Assembly (NCBI GenBank): GCA_025351765.1
Contig: JANXVH010000130.1
Coordinates: 1 to 64,000 of the forward strand
Direction: 5' to 3'
DNA from: Pedobacter sp.
Lineage (GTDB): Bacteria > Bacteroidota > Bacteroidia > Sphingobacteriales > Sphingobacteriaceae
Length of the DNA: 64,000 bases
Shown here: one piece after another, positions 17,266 through 26,038 of the stretch
Layout: each line of letters starts with the position of its first letter
Numbering within the stretch: position 1 is the stretch's first letter
Translations under genes and position numbers: made by a program
Notes under the pieces: model-generated
What the model was told of the DNA's origin: nothing
The model's input: only the letters and a program-made list of their open reading frames with translations
Databases searched by the model: none

Positions 17266-18234
17266 CTAATATTCCCTGTTCATCAATTGATGTGCTATGG
17301 AGATAAGCTCGGCTTTGCGAACAGTATCAACATCGATTTTATCTATTGCCTTGAAGGCTTTGTCTAAATATTCCTTCATCATTTCTTCAGCTTGTTCCCT
17401 AATGCTGTATTGGTCATACAATGAGGTAACACGAGTTACTTTAACTGATTGGTCTCGATCTGTTGACATTTGCGTTAAAACAGTTAAAGTCTCATCTGTG
17501 GCCAGTTCTTGGAGCTTTAATCTTAAATAGGTTTTTTTATCTGAAATAATATCACCGCCTACTTGCTTACCAAATTTTAGTGGATCGCCATAAACGTCTA
17601 GTATATCATCTTGCAATTGAAATGCAATACCAAGGTTTTCTCCGAACTGGTAAATTAAATCTGCATGTTCATGGCTGGCTTTTGACACGATGGCACCCAA
17701 TTTCATAGCTCCACCCAGAAGTACAGCGGTTTTTAAACGGATCATGTCAATATATTCAGGTATCCTCACATCGTTACGCGTTTCAAACTCCATGTCCAGT
17801 TGCTGGCCTTCACAAACTCCCTGAGCAGTAGCGTTAAATGCATCCAATGCGGGCTTTAAAATATCAACATCAACCCGGGTTAAATGTTTATTTGCTTCTA
17901 CCATCATCACATCTCCACTTAAAATGGCCGTATTAGCACCCCATCTTTCATGTACGGTTTGTTGCCCTCTTCTTAAGGGTGCATTGTCCATGATGTCATC
18001 ATGCACCAGGGTAAAGTTGTGAAATGTTTCTATAGCAAGCGCAGCAGGAATAGCAGCTGCAATATCGCCATTAAAAAGATCTACTACCATTAATAGCATG
18101 GTTGGTCTGATGCGTTTGCCGCCTAAGCTCATTATGTAGCTTATAGGCTCATATAAAGACGCGGGATATGTTGGGTATCGAATTTCGTTAATTGACTGCT
18201 CTATGCGCTTTAATAGCTCTGAAGGAGAATGCAT
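17266..18234 (-). CDS. Polyprenyl diphosphate synthase (short-chain, GGPP-type features)
   Basis: This trans-prenyltransferase, 322 residues, condenses isopentenyl diphosphate onto allylic primers. Both aspartate-rich motifs are intact: DDIMD at residues 79-83 and DDILD at 209-213. The first motif lacks the two-residue insertion of ordinary bacterial FPP synthases, and Phe74 sits five residues before it. In characterised enzymes a bulky residue there limits chain length to about C20, so a geranylgeranyl (or farnesyl) diphosphate synthase is the best reading. It lies 12 bases downstream of rnr on the same strand. Confidence 0.85.
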   Translation of the reverse strand: MHSPSELLKRIEQSINEIRYPTYPASLYEPISYIMSLGGKRIRPTMLLMVVDLFNGDIAAAIPAALAIETFHNFTLVHDDIMDNAPLRRGQQTVHERWGANTAILSGDVMMVEANKHLTRVDVDILKPALDAFNATAQGVCEGQQLDMEFETRNDVRIPEYIDMIRLKTAVLLGGAMKLGAIVSKASHEHADLIYQFGENLGIAFQLQDDILDVYGDPLKFGKQVGGDIISDKKTYLRLKLQELATDETLTVLTQMSTDRDQSVKVTRVTSLYDQYSIREQAEEMMKEYLDKAFKAIDKIDVDTVRKAELISIAHQLMNREY

Positions 18235-18246
18235 TTTTTACTGTTA

Positions 18247-20379
18247 CTAGTCTTGTATTAGGGTAAAATCTATTTGTCTTTTAGCAAGGTCTACTTTTTT
18301 TACTTTCACTTTTACCTCATCGCCCAACTGGTATTTTTTCTTTTTTCGCTGGCCTACGATGCAGTAGTTTTTCTCATCAAGGACATAGAAGTCGTCCGCT
18401 ATGTCTCTCAGTCTAATCATTCCTTCACATTTGTTTTCGATGATCTCTACATACATGCCCCATTCCGTTACGCCGGAGATGATTCCCATAAAGATATTGC
18501 CTACGTTTTCTTCCAGGTATTCGGCTTGTTTATATTTAATGGAGGCACGTTCTGCGTCAGCAGCGCGTTTTTCCATAGCAGAGGAGTGTGATGCAGCATT
18601 TTCATATTCATCCTCATCAGCAGACTTTTCATTATTGAGGTATGCCGCCAGCAGCCGATGAACCATTACATCTGGATAACGGCGAATAGGGGAGGTAAAA
18701 TGTGTGTAATAATCAAAAGCCAGCCCGTAATGGCTGGTTTTCTTAGTGGTATAGATGGCTTTTGCCATTGACCTAATGGCCAATTGGGTAAGCACATTTT
18801 GCTCCTTTTTGCCCTCTACATCCTCCATCAGGTAATTCAATGATTTTGCAATCTCCTTGTCGGTCTTCATGTTGATCTTGTAGCCGAAACGCGCTGCAAA
18901 AAGTGCGAAATTACCCAAATTCTCCAAGTTAGGGGAGTCGTGCGACCGATATACAAATGTAAGTTTCTTTTTACCCTTGCTTTTTTTAGCGATGAATTCT
19001 GCCACACGCCGGTTAGCCAGGAGCATAAAATCTTCAATAAGTTTATGAGCATCTTTTCGCTCCTTAACAAAAACGCCTAAAGGTTTACCCTTTTCATCCA
19101 GTTTGAATTTAACCTCTGTGCTTTCAAAACTAATGGCACCGTTTTTAAACTTCCTGTCTCTAAGGATATAGGCCAGTTCATTCAGTTTAAGAAGTTCATC
19201 AACATGATCGCCTGCCTTATTTTCGATAACCTCCTGTGCTTCTTCATAGCTAAATCTTGTGTCGGAGTGAATTGCCGTCCTTCCGAACCATTCAGTTACG
19301 ATATTGGCTTCTTCATCCAATTCAAATACTGCAGCGAAACACAGCTTGTCTTCATTTGGTCTGAGGGAGCAAACACCATTGCTCAATCTTTCAGGCAGCA
19401 TAGGTATCACTCTGTCTACCAGATAAACAGAAGTTGCTCTTGAATACGCCTCTTTATCGAGGTTGCTTTTTGGTATAACATAATGCGATACATCGGCGAT
19501 GTGTACACCAACCTCGTAGTTTCCGTTAGGAAGTTTTTTAAATGAGATGGCGTCATCAAAATCCTTAGCATCGGCAGGATCAATTGTAAAGGTAATGGTA
19601 TCTCTAAAGTCGCGTCGGCCTTCCATATCTTTTTCAGATATCGTTTCAGGAATTGCTTCCGCTTCGCGCTCCACTTCTTTTGGAAATTCCAACGGAAAGC
19701 CATATTGGGCAAGAATGGCATTCATCTCGGTGTTGTTCTCACCTTGTTCGCCCAGAATTGTTGACACCCTTCCTATCGGATTTTTAGCACCTTCTGGCCA
19801 GTCTGTAATGCTCACCTGCACTTTTTGTCCGTTTTTAGCTCCGTTTAAGTCACTAAGTGGAACAAAAATATCATGCAGCATTTTGCGGTCGTCTATATTA
19901 ACGAAAGCAAACCTATCGGATATTTTGATCACTCCAATAAAGTCTGTTTTGGCACGCTGGATAATCTCTATGACTTCACCTTCGTTCTTTCTCCCACTTT
20001 TTTTAGCGAAGATATAGACCTTAACTTTATCGCCATTTAAGGCGTTATGTAGTTTACGTGCGCCTACAAATATGTCTTTTTCAAATTCATCATCCGGTAT
20101 AATAAATGCAGATCCGTCTGCAGTCATATCAACCTTGCCGGTAACAAATGTTTTAAGGTCTTTAAATTTGAACTTTCCTTTTTCCGGCTCTATAAAAACA
20201 CCTTTTTTTGCCTGTTCTTTTAGTACTTCTAGTATAGTTTCCCTTGATGCAGGATCTGTAATATTTAATTTTGCTGAAACCTGTTTGTAATTCAGCGCTT
20301 CATTATTGCTTTTCTCCAGAACATCACTGATCAATTGCGTAAGCACGACTTCCAAATGAGAAGATTTATTTTTTGCCAT
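18247..20379 (-). CDS. rnr: Ribonuclease R
   Basis: This is the processive 3'-5' exoribonuclease that degrades structured RNA. The 710 residues contain the expected order: an N-terminal winged-helix segment (about residues 10-70), cold-shock domains, the RNB catalytic domain with DPADAKDFDDA carrying the metal-binding aspartates, and a C-terminal S1 domain (GIISGVTEWGMYVE). The very basic C-terminal tail of the Escherichia coli enzyme is absent, as in many Bacteroidota. It precedes the prenyl synthase gene in a two-gene unit. Confidence 0.95.
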   Translation of the reverse strand: MAKNKSSHLEVVLTQLISDVLEKSNNEALNYKQVSAKLNITDPASRETILEVLKEQAKKGVFIEPEKGKFKFKDLKTFVTGKVDMTADGSAFIIPDDEFEKDIFVGARKLHNALNGDKVKVYIFAKKSGRKNEGEVIEIIQRAKTDFIGVIKISDRFAFVNIDDRKMLHDIFVPLSDLNGAKNGQKVQVSITDWPEGAKNPIGRVSTILGEQGENNTEMNAILAQYGFPLEFPKEVEREAEAIPETISEKDMEGRRDFRDTITFTIDPADAKDFDDAISFKKLPNGNYEVGVHIADVSHYVIPKSNLDKEAYSRATSVYLVDRVIPMLPERLSNGVCSLRPNEDKLCFAAVFELDEEANIVTEWFGRTAIHSDTRFSYEEAQEVIENKAGDHVDELLKLNELAYILRDRKFKNGAISFESTEVKFKLDEKGKPLGVFVKERKDAHKLIEDFMLLANRRVAEFIAKKSKGKKKLTFVYRSHDSPNLENLGNFALFAARFGYKINMKTDKEIAKSLNYLMEDVEGKKEQNVLTQLAIRSMAKAIYTTKKTSHYGLAFDYYTHFTSPIRRYPDVMVHRLLAAYLNNEKSADEDEYENAASHSSAMEKRAADAERASIKYKQAEYLEENVGNIFMGIISGVTEWGMYVEIIENKCEGMIRLRDIADDFYVLDEKNYCIVGQRKKKKYQLGDEVKVKVKKVDLAKRQIDFTLIQD

Positions 20380-20433
20380 AGTTTAAATATGAATCACTCG
20401 AAGGTAACAAATTGAAGTGATAGATTGTTGTAT

Positions 20434-20467
20434 TTTGTACCTTAGCGAATATGGAGGCCTAATTTTG
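20434..20467 (+). promoter_or_regulatory. Predicted mscS-family promoter
   Basis: TTTG (20434-20437) and TAATTTTG (20460-20467) are separated by 22 bases and lie 22 bases before the start codon of the channel gene. Both elements fit the Bacteroidota consensus. Confidence 0.5.
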
Positions 20468-20489
20468 CTTATCAAATCCTGTTATATAA

Positions 20490-21437
20490 ATGATAGAAGA
20501 CAAAGAGAGAAAGATAGGAAAAGAACTGTTGATGATTGCAGTGAAAGTAATAATCTTCAGCTTACTGGTGTATTTTTACATCAATCAGCAAGCATTTTAT
20601 GATTACAGTCCAAGCTTTGAAAAAATAGCCAAGACACGGATAGAAAGCATTGCAAAGGCATTGATGATTTTTCTTGGCCCTAGTTTGGCAATTTCAACAC
20701 TGAGGTTGGTAGTAATTTACTGGTATATCCGTAAGCACAATTTTAAGCGGAACATTAAAGACAATTTTATTCTCGGCATAAACAGGATTGTATCCATATT
20801 TAATACGGTGTTTCTGGTAATTGCAATAATTACGATATTTAATGTTGATCCTAAAGAGTTTATTTTTAGTGTATCTATTGTAGCAGCAGCCATTGCTGTA
20901 ACCTTTAAGGAATATATCAGTAACATGATCAACGGGTTAATTATTATGTTTTCCGATAGGTTATCATTAGGAGATCATATCAAAATTGGTGATAATGAAG
21001 GAAAGATATTGGATATTACATTGATCAATATGATCCTTCAGAATGAGGATAGTGATATGGTTATTGTTCCCAATTCCATTGCCTTTAGCTCTGTGATCAT
21101 CAACCAATCTAAACAAAATACAAAAAAATTATCGGTAGAATTTGATATGGCATTGGAGAATGGTTATACTCCAGAGTACCTTGAAAATCATTTAAATAAG
21201 ACCATAGCCGGGTATTCTTCCAATATTGTACCGGGTGGTTTAACCGTTAAGACACTCGAAATCAATAAAGATGTGGTGGTTTTTAAGGCAATGGTTCTAT
21301 TAAAGTATTACGATAAGATCAAAGAAAGGGAGATAAGACGGGCTATTAATACAGCTTTGATCAGACTGTCTGCTACTTTAAAAAAGGTCAATAATAAGTC
21401 GGTTATTGATGGTACTGCTCCTAAAACGAATGGTTAA
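20490..21437 (+). CDS. MscS-family mechanosensitive channel
   Basis: This small-conductance mechanosensitive channel family member has 315 residues. Hydrophobic segments lie at about residues 14-33, 50-75, 95-115 and 120-140, the last followed by the conserved stretch EYISNMINGLIIMFSDR and GDHIKIG that begins the cytoplasmic beta domain. VPNS marks the usual PN-motif. The protein would release solutes on osmotic downshift. It overlaps the convergent ABC ATPase gene by 4 bases at the stop codons. Confidence 0.88.
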   Translation: MIEDKERKIGKELLMIAVKVIIFSLLVYFYINQQAFYDYSPSFEKIAKTRIESIAKALMIFLGPSLAISTLRLVVIYWYIRKHNFKRNIKDNFILGINRIVSIFNTVFLVIAIITIFNVDPKEFIFSVSIVAAAIAVTFKEYISNMINGLIIMFSDRLSLGDHIKIGDNEGKILDITLINMILQNEDSDMVIVPNSIAFSSVIINQSKQNTKKLSVEFDMALENGYTPEYLENHLNKTIAGYSSNIVPGGLTVKTLEINKDVVVFKAMVLLKYYDKIKEREIRRAINTALIRLSATLKKVNNKSVIDGTAPKTNG

Positions 21438-23152
21438 ATAGCCTGAGTTTTATGACCTGGAATCGCGGCAATTAGTTTTTGTGTATAGGCTGCTTTTGGG
21501 CTGTGGTAAACATCATCAGGAAAACCAATTTCTTCAATCTTGCCCTTATTCATTACCATCATCCGGTCTGATATATGTTTAACCACAGAAAGGTCGTGCG
21601 ATATGAAAATATAAGTAAGGCCAAGTTCCTGTTGCAGCTCTCTGAGCAGGTTTAAAACCTGCGCCTGTACCGAAACATCCAATGCCGAAACAGATTCGTC
21701 GCATATAATCAACTTGGGTTGCAAGGCAAGCGCCCGGGCAATTACAATACGCTGGCGCTGGCCGCCAGAAAATTCGTGAGGATAACGGGTAAAATGATCA
21801 GAACTCAGACCCACTCTTTCTAATAAGTCTAAGACCACTAACTTCCTTTTCTGATCATTTTCAAAGAGGCGATGTACCTGAAGCGGCTCCATTAATGCGC
21901 TTCCAATATTGAGGCGGGGATTTAAAGACGAGTAAGGATCCTGAAATATGATTTGTATATCTTTTCTCATTGCTTTTAATTCCTTGTCACTAAGCGATCT
22001 GATTTCCTTGCCCTCAAAAACAAGGCGACCGGAAGTCGGTTCTACAAGTCGTAATATGCTCCTGCCCAGAGTGGTCTTACCACAGCCAGATTCTCCAACA
22101 AGACCTAATGTTTCACCGGGATAAACCTCAAAGGATACTTGATCTACCGCTTTAACGTAGTCGGTTGATTTGCCAAATATTCCCTTTTTTATTGGAAACC
22201 AAGTGGTAAGATTCTCTACTGTAAGCAATGGTTTTAGCGCATATAGCTGCTCTCTGCGTGTATTTATCTCCAATTCTGAAAAACTATTTTCAGCTAAAAG
22301 ATGGGCTACTGATTGGTCTTTATTCTTGTTTAGGAAATCTGCTACAACTGGTAATTTTTTTAATCGTCTTTCCGGTGATGGTCTGCAGGCTAGAAGTCCT
22401 TTTGTGTAAGGGTGCTGGGGATCTTTAAAAATTGCAGCAGCTGTTCCGTATTCAACAATTTGGCCTTTATACATCACTGCTACTTCATCTGCAATTTCAC
22501 TAATCACACCAAGATCGTGAGAGATGAAAATCATGGACATGCCGCGTTCTCTTTTTAACTTTAGCAGTAAGTCGAGTATGGTTTTCTGGACTGTTACATC
22601 AAGTGCGGTAGTTGGCTCATCTGCAATTAACAATTCAGGGTTGCAACTTAAAGCCATGGCTATCATTACGCGTTGCTTTTGTCCGCCCGATAATTCGTGC
22701 GGATAGCTGTTGAAAATCTGCTCTGGCCTGGGTAGTTGGACCTCGTTAAAAAGAGAAATGGTTTTTTGAATGGCTGTAGCTCTGTTAACGCGCTGATGCA
22801 GGGAAATGGCTTCTTTTACCTGTTCACCGCAAGTAAACACCGGATTAAGAGAAGTCATTGGTTCCTGAAAAATCATCGCTATCTTATTGCCCCGGTACTT
22901 TCTTATTTCTTCTTCGGGGATCTGTAGCAAATCAATGTTTTCAAATTCAATCTTTCCTTTAATATCAGTAGCAGAAGGATCAAGGAGTCTCATTATGGAA
23001 AAAGAAGTGACGGATTTCCCTGAGCCAGATTCACCTACAATGCCCAATACTTTTCCTCGCTCCACACTGAAGCTTACCTCGTTAACCGCAGTTATCCAAG
23101 ATTGGTCTTCTTTATTCGGGAATTCTATCTTAAGGTTTTTTACTTCCAGCAT
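21434..23152 (-). CDS. Fused peptide-type ABC transporter ATPase (DppD-DppF-like)
   Basis: Two complete nucleotide-binding domains are joined in 572 residues. The first has [11 protein letters not shown] (about residues 36-46), LSGGQKQR and DEPTTALDV. The second has [11 protein letters not shown] (about residues 348-358), FSGGQRQR and DESVSALDV. Each is followed by the oligopeptide-type C-terminal segment ([28 protein letters not shown]). Such fusions energise import (or export) of di/oligopeptides or related solutes. The permease and binding-protein genes are not adjacent, so it must work with parts encoded elsewhere. Confidence 0.9.
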   Translation of the reverse strand: MLEVKNLKIEFPNKEDQSWITAVNEVSFSVERGKVLGIVGESGSGKSVTSFSIMRLLDPSATDIKGKIEFENIDLLQIPEEEIRKYRGNKIAMIFQEPMTSLNPVFTCGEQVKEAISLHQRVNRATAIQKTISLFNEVQLPRPEQIFNSYPHELSGGQKQRVMIAMALSCNPELLIADEPTTALDVTVQKTILDLLLKLKRERGMSMIFISHDLGVISEIADEVAVMYKGQIVEYGTAAAIFKDPQHPYTKGLLACRPSPERRLKKLPVVADFLNKNKDQSVAHLLAENSFSELEINTRREQLYALKPLLTVENLTTWFPIKKGIFGKSTDYVKAVDQVSFEVYPGETLGLVGESGCGKTTLGRSILRLVEPTSGRLVFEGKEIRSLSDKELKAMRKDIQIIFQDPYSSLNPRLNIGSALMEPLQVHRLFENDQKRKLVVLDLLERVGLSSDHFTRYPHEFSGGQRQRIVIARALALQPKLIICDESVSALDVSVQAQVLNLLRELQQELGLTYIFISHDLSVVKHISDRMMVMNKGKIEEIGFPDDVYHSPKAAYTQKLIAAIPGHKTQAI

Positions 23153-23211
23153 TGAGACACTAAGATACGATCCAGATCAATAATATCAGCCGTTTTTGCT
23201 ATTTTTGCAGC

Positions 23212-24525
23212 ATGGAAAGAGAAATCCTTGATACCAAGCGCAAAGCCCTCAAAATAAATCTGAATTCTAAGATTTATGGAACTTTTGCAGAGATTGGAGC
23301 GGGGCAGGAAGTTGCACGTAATTTTTTTACTGCAGGAGCAGCTTCAGGTACGGTAGCTAAAACCATGTCGGCATACGATATGACATTCAGCGATGCTATT
23401 TATGGGGTAGAAGAATCTGGAAGATACGTAAGCCAGTCGCGGTTACTTAAAATGTTAAACCACGAGTTTGGATTGCTTAATGAAAGGCTAAACGGAGAGA
23501 AGTACGATAACCATACCTTTTTTGCTTTTGCTGATACGGTTACTACACTAAATTACAATAAATCCAACGATCCTCATGGCTGGATAGGACTAAAGTTTCA
23601 GGTTGAGCCCGGAGGCGAGGCGAATGAGATATTTTTTCATGTAAGGTTACTGGATACAGATGCGGCTTTACAACAAAATGTATTGGGTATCATAGGTGTA
23701 AACCTGGTTTATGCAGCTTTTTATCATTATAATGATCCTAAAACGATGATTGAATCTTTAGCAGACAATTTAACAATTGGTTCTGTAGAAATCGACTTGA
23801 TCTCCGTAAATGGCCCTGCTTTTAAAAATATAAATAACATTTTATTGAACCTTTACCTGATCGTAAAGGATTTTTCTGACGCGGCCATTTTTGATGCGAG
23901 CGGTAAGCCAAGGCTGCCGAAAGACTTATTGTACAAAAAGGATATCATGATCTTGAGGACAAAATATCTTCAAAAGTCTAATCCAAATTTTAGTATGCTA
24001 AACAAGGCGGTAGATCAATTTGTGCGTACGGAGAGTGTTAAGAAAGAAAATTTAAGCGTACTGATTGAGGTACTGATGTCTAATGTGCTTGCTAATGATG
24101 ATGAGTTGCATGAAGAAATCGATCTGGAAGCAGTAGCAAAGCGTGCAGAGGAAATGTGTAATACAGGGAACACAGTAATTGTATCTAACTTTGCCAGGCA
24201 CAATAAGCTGGCTAAATACCTGGATCGTTGTCGTCCTAAAAGTGTGGGCATATCAACGAATATCAATAACCTTAAATTTGTATTCAACTCCAGCAATTTT
24301 GGAGAGAATTACTCGAGCCAGCTTTTAAGTTATGTAAGTGATATGTTTAGCAAGAACGTTAAGCTTTTTGCTTATCCTTTCTTAGATAAAAAGACAAATG
24401 AAGTGATCACAACTGCGAATATGCCAGTGACTCCAGATGCAAGACCATTGTTCGATTTCCTAATCATTAACGGTTACATAACTGATATTAAAGACTACAG
24501 CGATGACGATGTGAAAACCGTTTAA
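23212..24525 (+). CDS. Conserved protein of unknown function (often mislabelled)
   Basis: The 437-residue protein begins with LDTKRKALKINL followed by YGTFAEIGAGQEVAR and a segment SAYDMTFSDAIYG, blocks I recall as strongly conserved in a bacterial family found in Bacteroidota and Proteobacteria. Public labels for that family vary (TonB-dependent receptor, nicotinate-nucleotide adenylyltransferase), and neither label is supported here: there is no signal peptide, no beta-barrel character, and no obvious nucleotidyltransferase HxGH motif. It is soluble and probably cytoplasmic. The gene is 59 bases from the divergent ABC ATPase. TATTTTTG at 23200-23207 fits a -7 box but is so close to the ATG that the transcript would be almost leaderless. 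Confidence 0.65.
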   Translation: MEREILDTKRKALKINLNSKIYGTFAEIGAGQEVARNFFTAGAASGTVAKTMSAYDMTFSDAIYGVEESGRYVSQSRLLKMLNHEFGLLNERLNGEKYDNHTFFAFADTVTTLNYNKSNDPHGWIGLKFQVEPGGEANEIFFHVRLLDTDAALQQNVLGIIGVNLVYAAFYHYNDPKTMIESLADNLTIGSVEIDLISVNGPAFKNINNILLNLYLIVKDFSDAAIFDASGKPRLPKDLLYKKDIMILRTKYLQKSNPNFSMLNKAVDQFVRTESVKKENLSVLIEVLMSNVLANDDELHEEIDLEAVAKRAEEMCNTGNTVIVSNFARHNKLAKYLDRCRPKSVGISTNINNLKFVFNSSNFGENYSSQLLSYVSDMFSKNVKLFAYPFLDKKTNEVITTANMPVTPDARPLFDFLIINGYITDIKDYSDDDVKTV

Positions 24526-24756
24526 CCCAGTTCATGTACATTTTGATAAATATCTTTTATTACAATGCCCATTAACATGTCTGGATGTTCTATGGCTTTA
24601 AATCCAAATTGAGCATACAATCCATGTGCATCTTTTGTGGCCAACATATAACGTCTTATTCCTTGAAGGTCAGGGTGAAATAACATCAGCGACATCAGCA
24701 TCCAATTTCTGTTTATCATCAGAAAAAATAAAGCCACTATCTGAAATTTCAACCAT
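24522..24756 (-). pseudogene. GNAT acetyltransferase remnant with internal deletion and frameshift
   Basis: The reading frame from the ATG at 24756 gives MVEISDSGFIFSDDKQKLD and then stops after 28 codons. A different frame gives the C-terminal end of a GNAT acetyltransferase, including HPDLQGIRRYMLATKDAHGLY and QFGF. Together they are the two ends of one GNAT protein of about 130-140 residues, with roughly 60-70 central residues (the acetyl-CoA-binding core) missing and the frames shifted. The junction lies near 24700 beside a CTGATG duplication. The ATG overlaps the yajQ stop codon by one base, the trace of a formerly coupled gene. Confidence 0.7.
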
Positions 24757-25247
24757 TAGTTTCTCATGTTAATATATTGTAAAGGCTGGCCGAAATCTTC
24801 TTTTTTGCATAAGGAAATTACGGCTTGCAGATCATCAATGTTCTTACTTTGAACCCTAACCTGATCATCCATCATAGAAGCCTGTACTTTTAATCCACTG
24901 GCTTTAATTTTTGCAACGATTTTTTTTGCAGCTTCTTTATCAAGCCCTTCTTTGATGGAGATCTCTTTTCTGATCATATTGCCAGAGGCATATTGTTCCT
25001 TTCCAAAATCTAAACATTTGGCATCAAGCCCTTGCTTTATCATTCTGGAAATTATGGAATCTTCGATGGCTTTTAACCGCATGTCATCTTCAGTAACAAT
25101 AGTGATCTGATTTGTTTTTTTATCATGATCTATAGTGCTTTTTGACGTGTTGAAATCATAACGATTAAGGATTTCTTTTTTTGCGTTATTCATTGCATTA
25201 TCAAACGTTTGTGCATCAACTTTACTTACGATATCAAAAGTGGGCAT
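24756..25247 (-). CDS. YajQ family nucleotide-binding protein
   Basis: This is a 163-residue protein of the YajQ (UPF0234) family, whose members bind nucleotides and, in Xanthomonas, cyclic di-GMP. The start MPTFDIVSKVD, the central RYDF and EDDMRLKAIED segments, and the end KKEDFGQPLQYINMRN are all family hallmarks, and the length is standard. It was probably followed in one operon by an acetyltransferase gene that is now a remnant. The cellular role in Bacteroidota is not known. Confidence 0.9.
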   Translation of the reverse strand: MPTFDIVSKVDAQTFDNAMNNAKKEILNRYDFNTSKSTIDHDKKTNQITIVTEDDMRLKAIEDSIISRMIKQGLDAKCLDFGKEQYASGNMIRKEISIKEGLDKEAAKKIVAKIKASGLKVQASMMDDQVRVQSKNIDDLQAVISLCKKEDFGQPLQYINMRN

Positions 25248-25339
25248 GATTATGGTTTTATGGTAAAAATTTTATTATATTTAGATACAAATTAACTATT
25301 TTACAAGTCGTGTAACTTAAAACATTTAAATATACAAAT

Positions 25340-25936
25340 ATGAAAATCAATAAACCTAAAGCGCAAAAAAAAGACCTAAAAAAGGCAGTTAAAAAAGAGC
25401 TGGAACAAAGCCTTACTGCAAAGTTGTTTGAGGTAGTTAAACATTTCGGACAGGATGCTGAAAAAGTAGGGAAAGAGATTGAATTGGTGAGTAAGTTTGT
25501 TGCAAAAAAATTATCAAAGAAATTTAAAGAAGTTAAGAATGCTGTTGAAGAAAAGATAGAGGAAGTAAAGGCAAAACCAGTAGTTGAAAAGAAAGTAGCA
25601 GCAGTTAAAAAGTCGGCCTTAAAGGGTGCTAAGAATGCAAAAAAAGTAGTAAAAAAAGCTATTAAAAAAGCGAAACCTGTGGTGCAAAGCGTTAAGGTAA
25701 CGGCTCTTGCAACAGAAGAGAAGGCTGCAAAAGCAATAGCAAAACCCGTTCAAAATGTGGTTACAAAGGCGGCTAAGGTTGAAAAGGCTGTAGTAGCTGA
25801 AGCCAAAGAATTGGTTAAGGAAGTTAAGAAACCCACTGCTAAACCAGTAGTTAAAGTGACTCATGCTAAAGCCACCACAGCTAAAGCCAAAGTTGTTAAA
25901 AAGCCTGTTGCCAAATCTAAAACTGAAACAGCATAG
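25340..25936 (+). CDS. Lysine/alanine-rich histone-H1-like protein
   Basis: The 198-residue protein is strongly basic. Residues 1-75 form a helical, charged region (KKELEQSLTAKLFEVVKHFG). From about residue 75 on it is almost entirely Lys, Ala, Val and Pro, with repeated AKP, KKA and KPV words like the tail of eukaryotic histone H1 and bacterial H1-like proteins. A nucleoid or nucleic-acid binding role is the natural inference, though a phasin- or polyphosphate-associated role is also possible because ppk1 follows 102 bases downstream. Confidence 0.65.
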   Translation: MKINKPKAQKKDLKKAVKKELEQSLTAKLFEVVKHFGQDAEKVGKEIELVSKFVAKKLSKKFKEVKNAVEEKIEEVKAKPVVEKKVAAVKKSALKGAKNAKKVVKKAIKKAKPVVQSVKVTALATEEKAAKAIAKPVQNVVTKAAKVEKAVVAEAKELVKEVKKPTAKPVVKVTHAKATTAKAKVVKKPVAKSKTETA

Positions 25937-26038
25937 CCGCATTAAGTTGTGCATAGTATTTTAGGTAATAATTAACAATTACTTAACAATAAATATCGCA
26001 GTTTTGATCCGCAGGATTGCCTGACCTTTAATTCATCA

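Noticed and set aside
23200..23207. Promoter box of the 23212 gene
   Set aside because: It matches TAnnTTTG, but lies only 4 bases before the ATG and lacks a -33 element, so it was not listed as a promoter.
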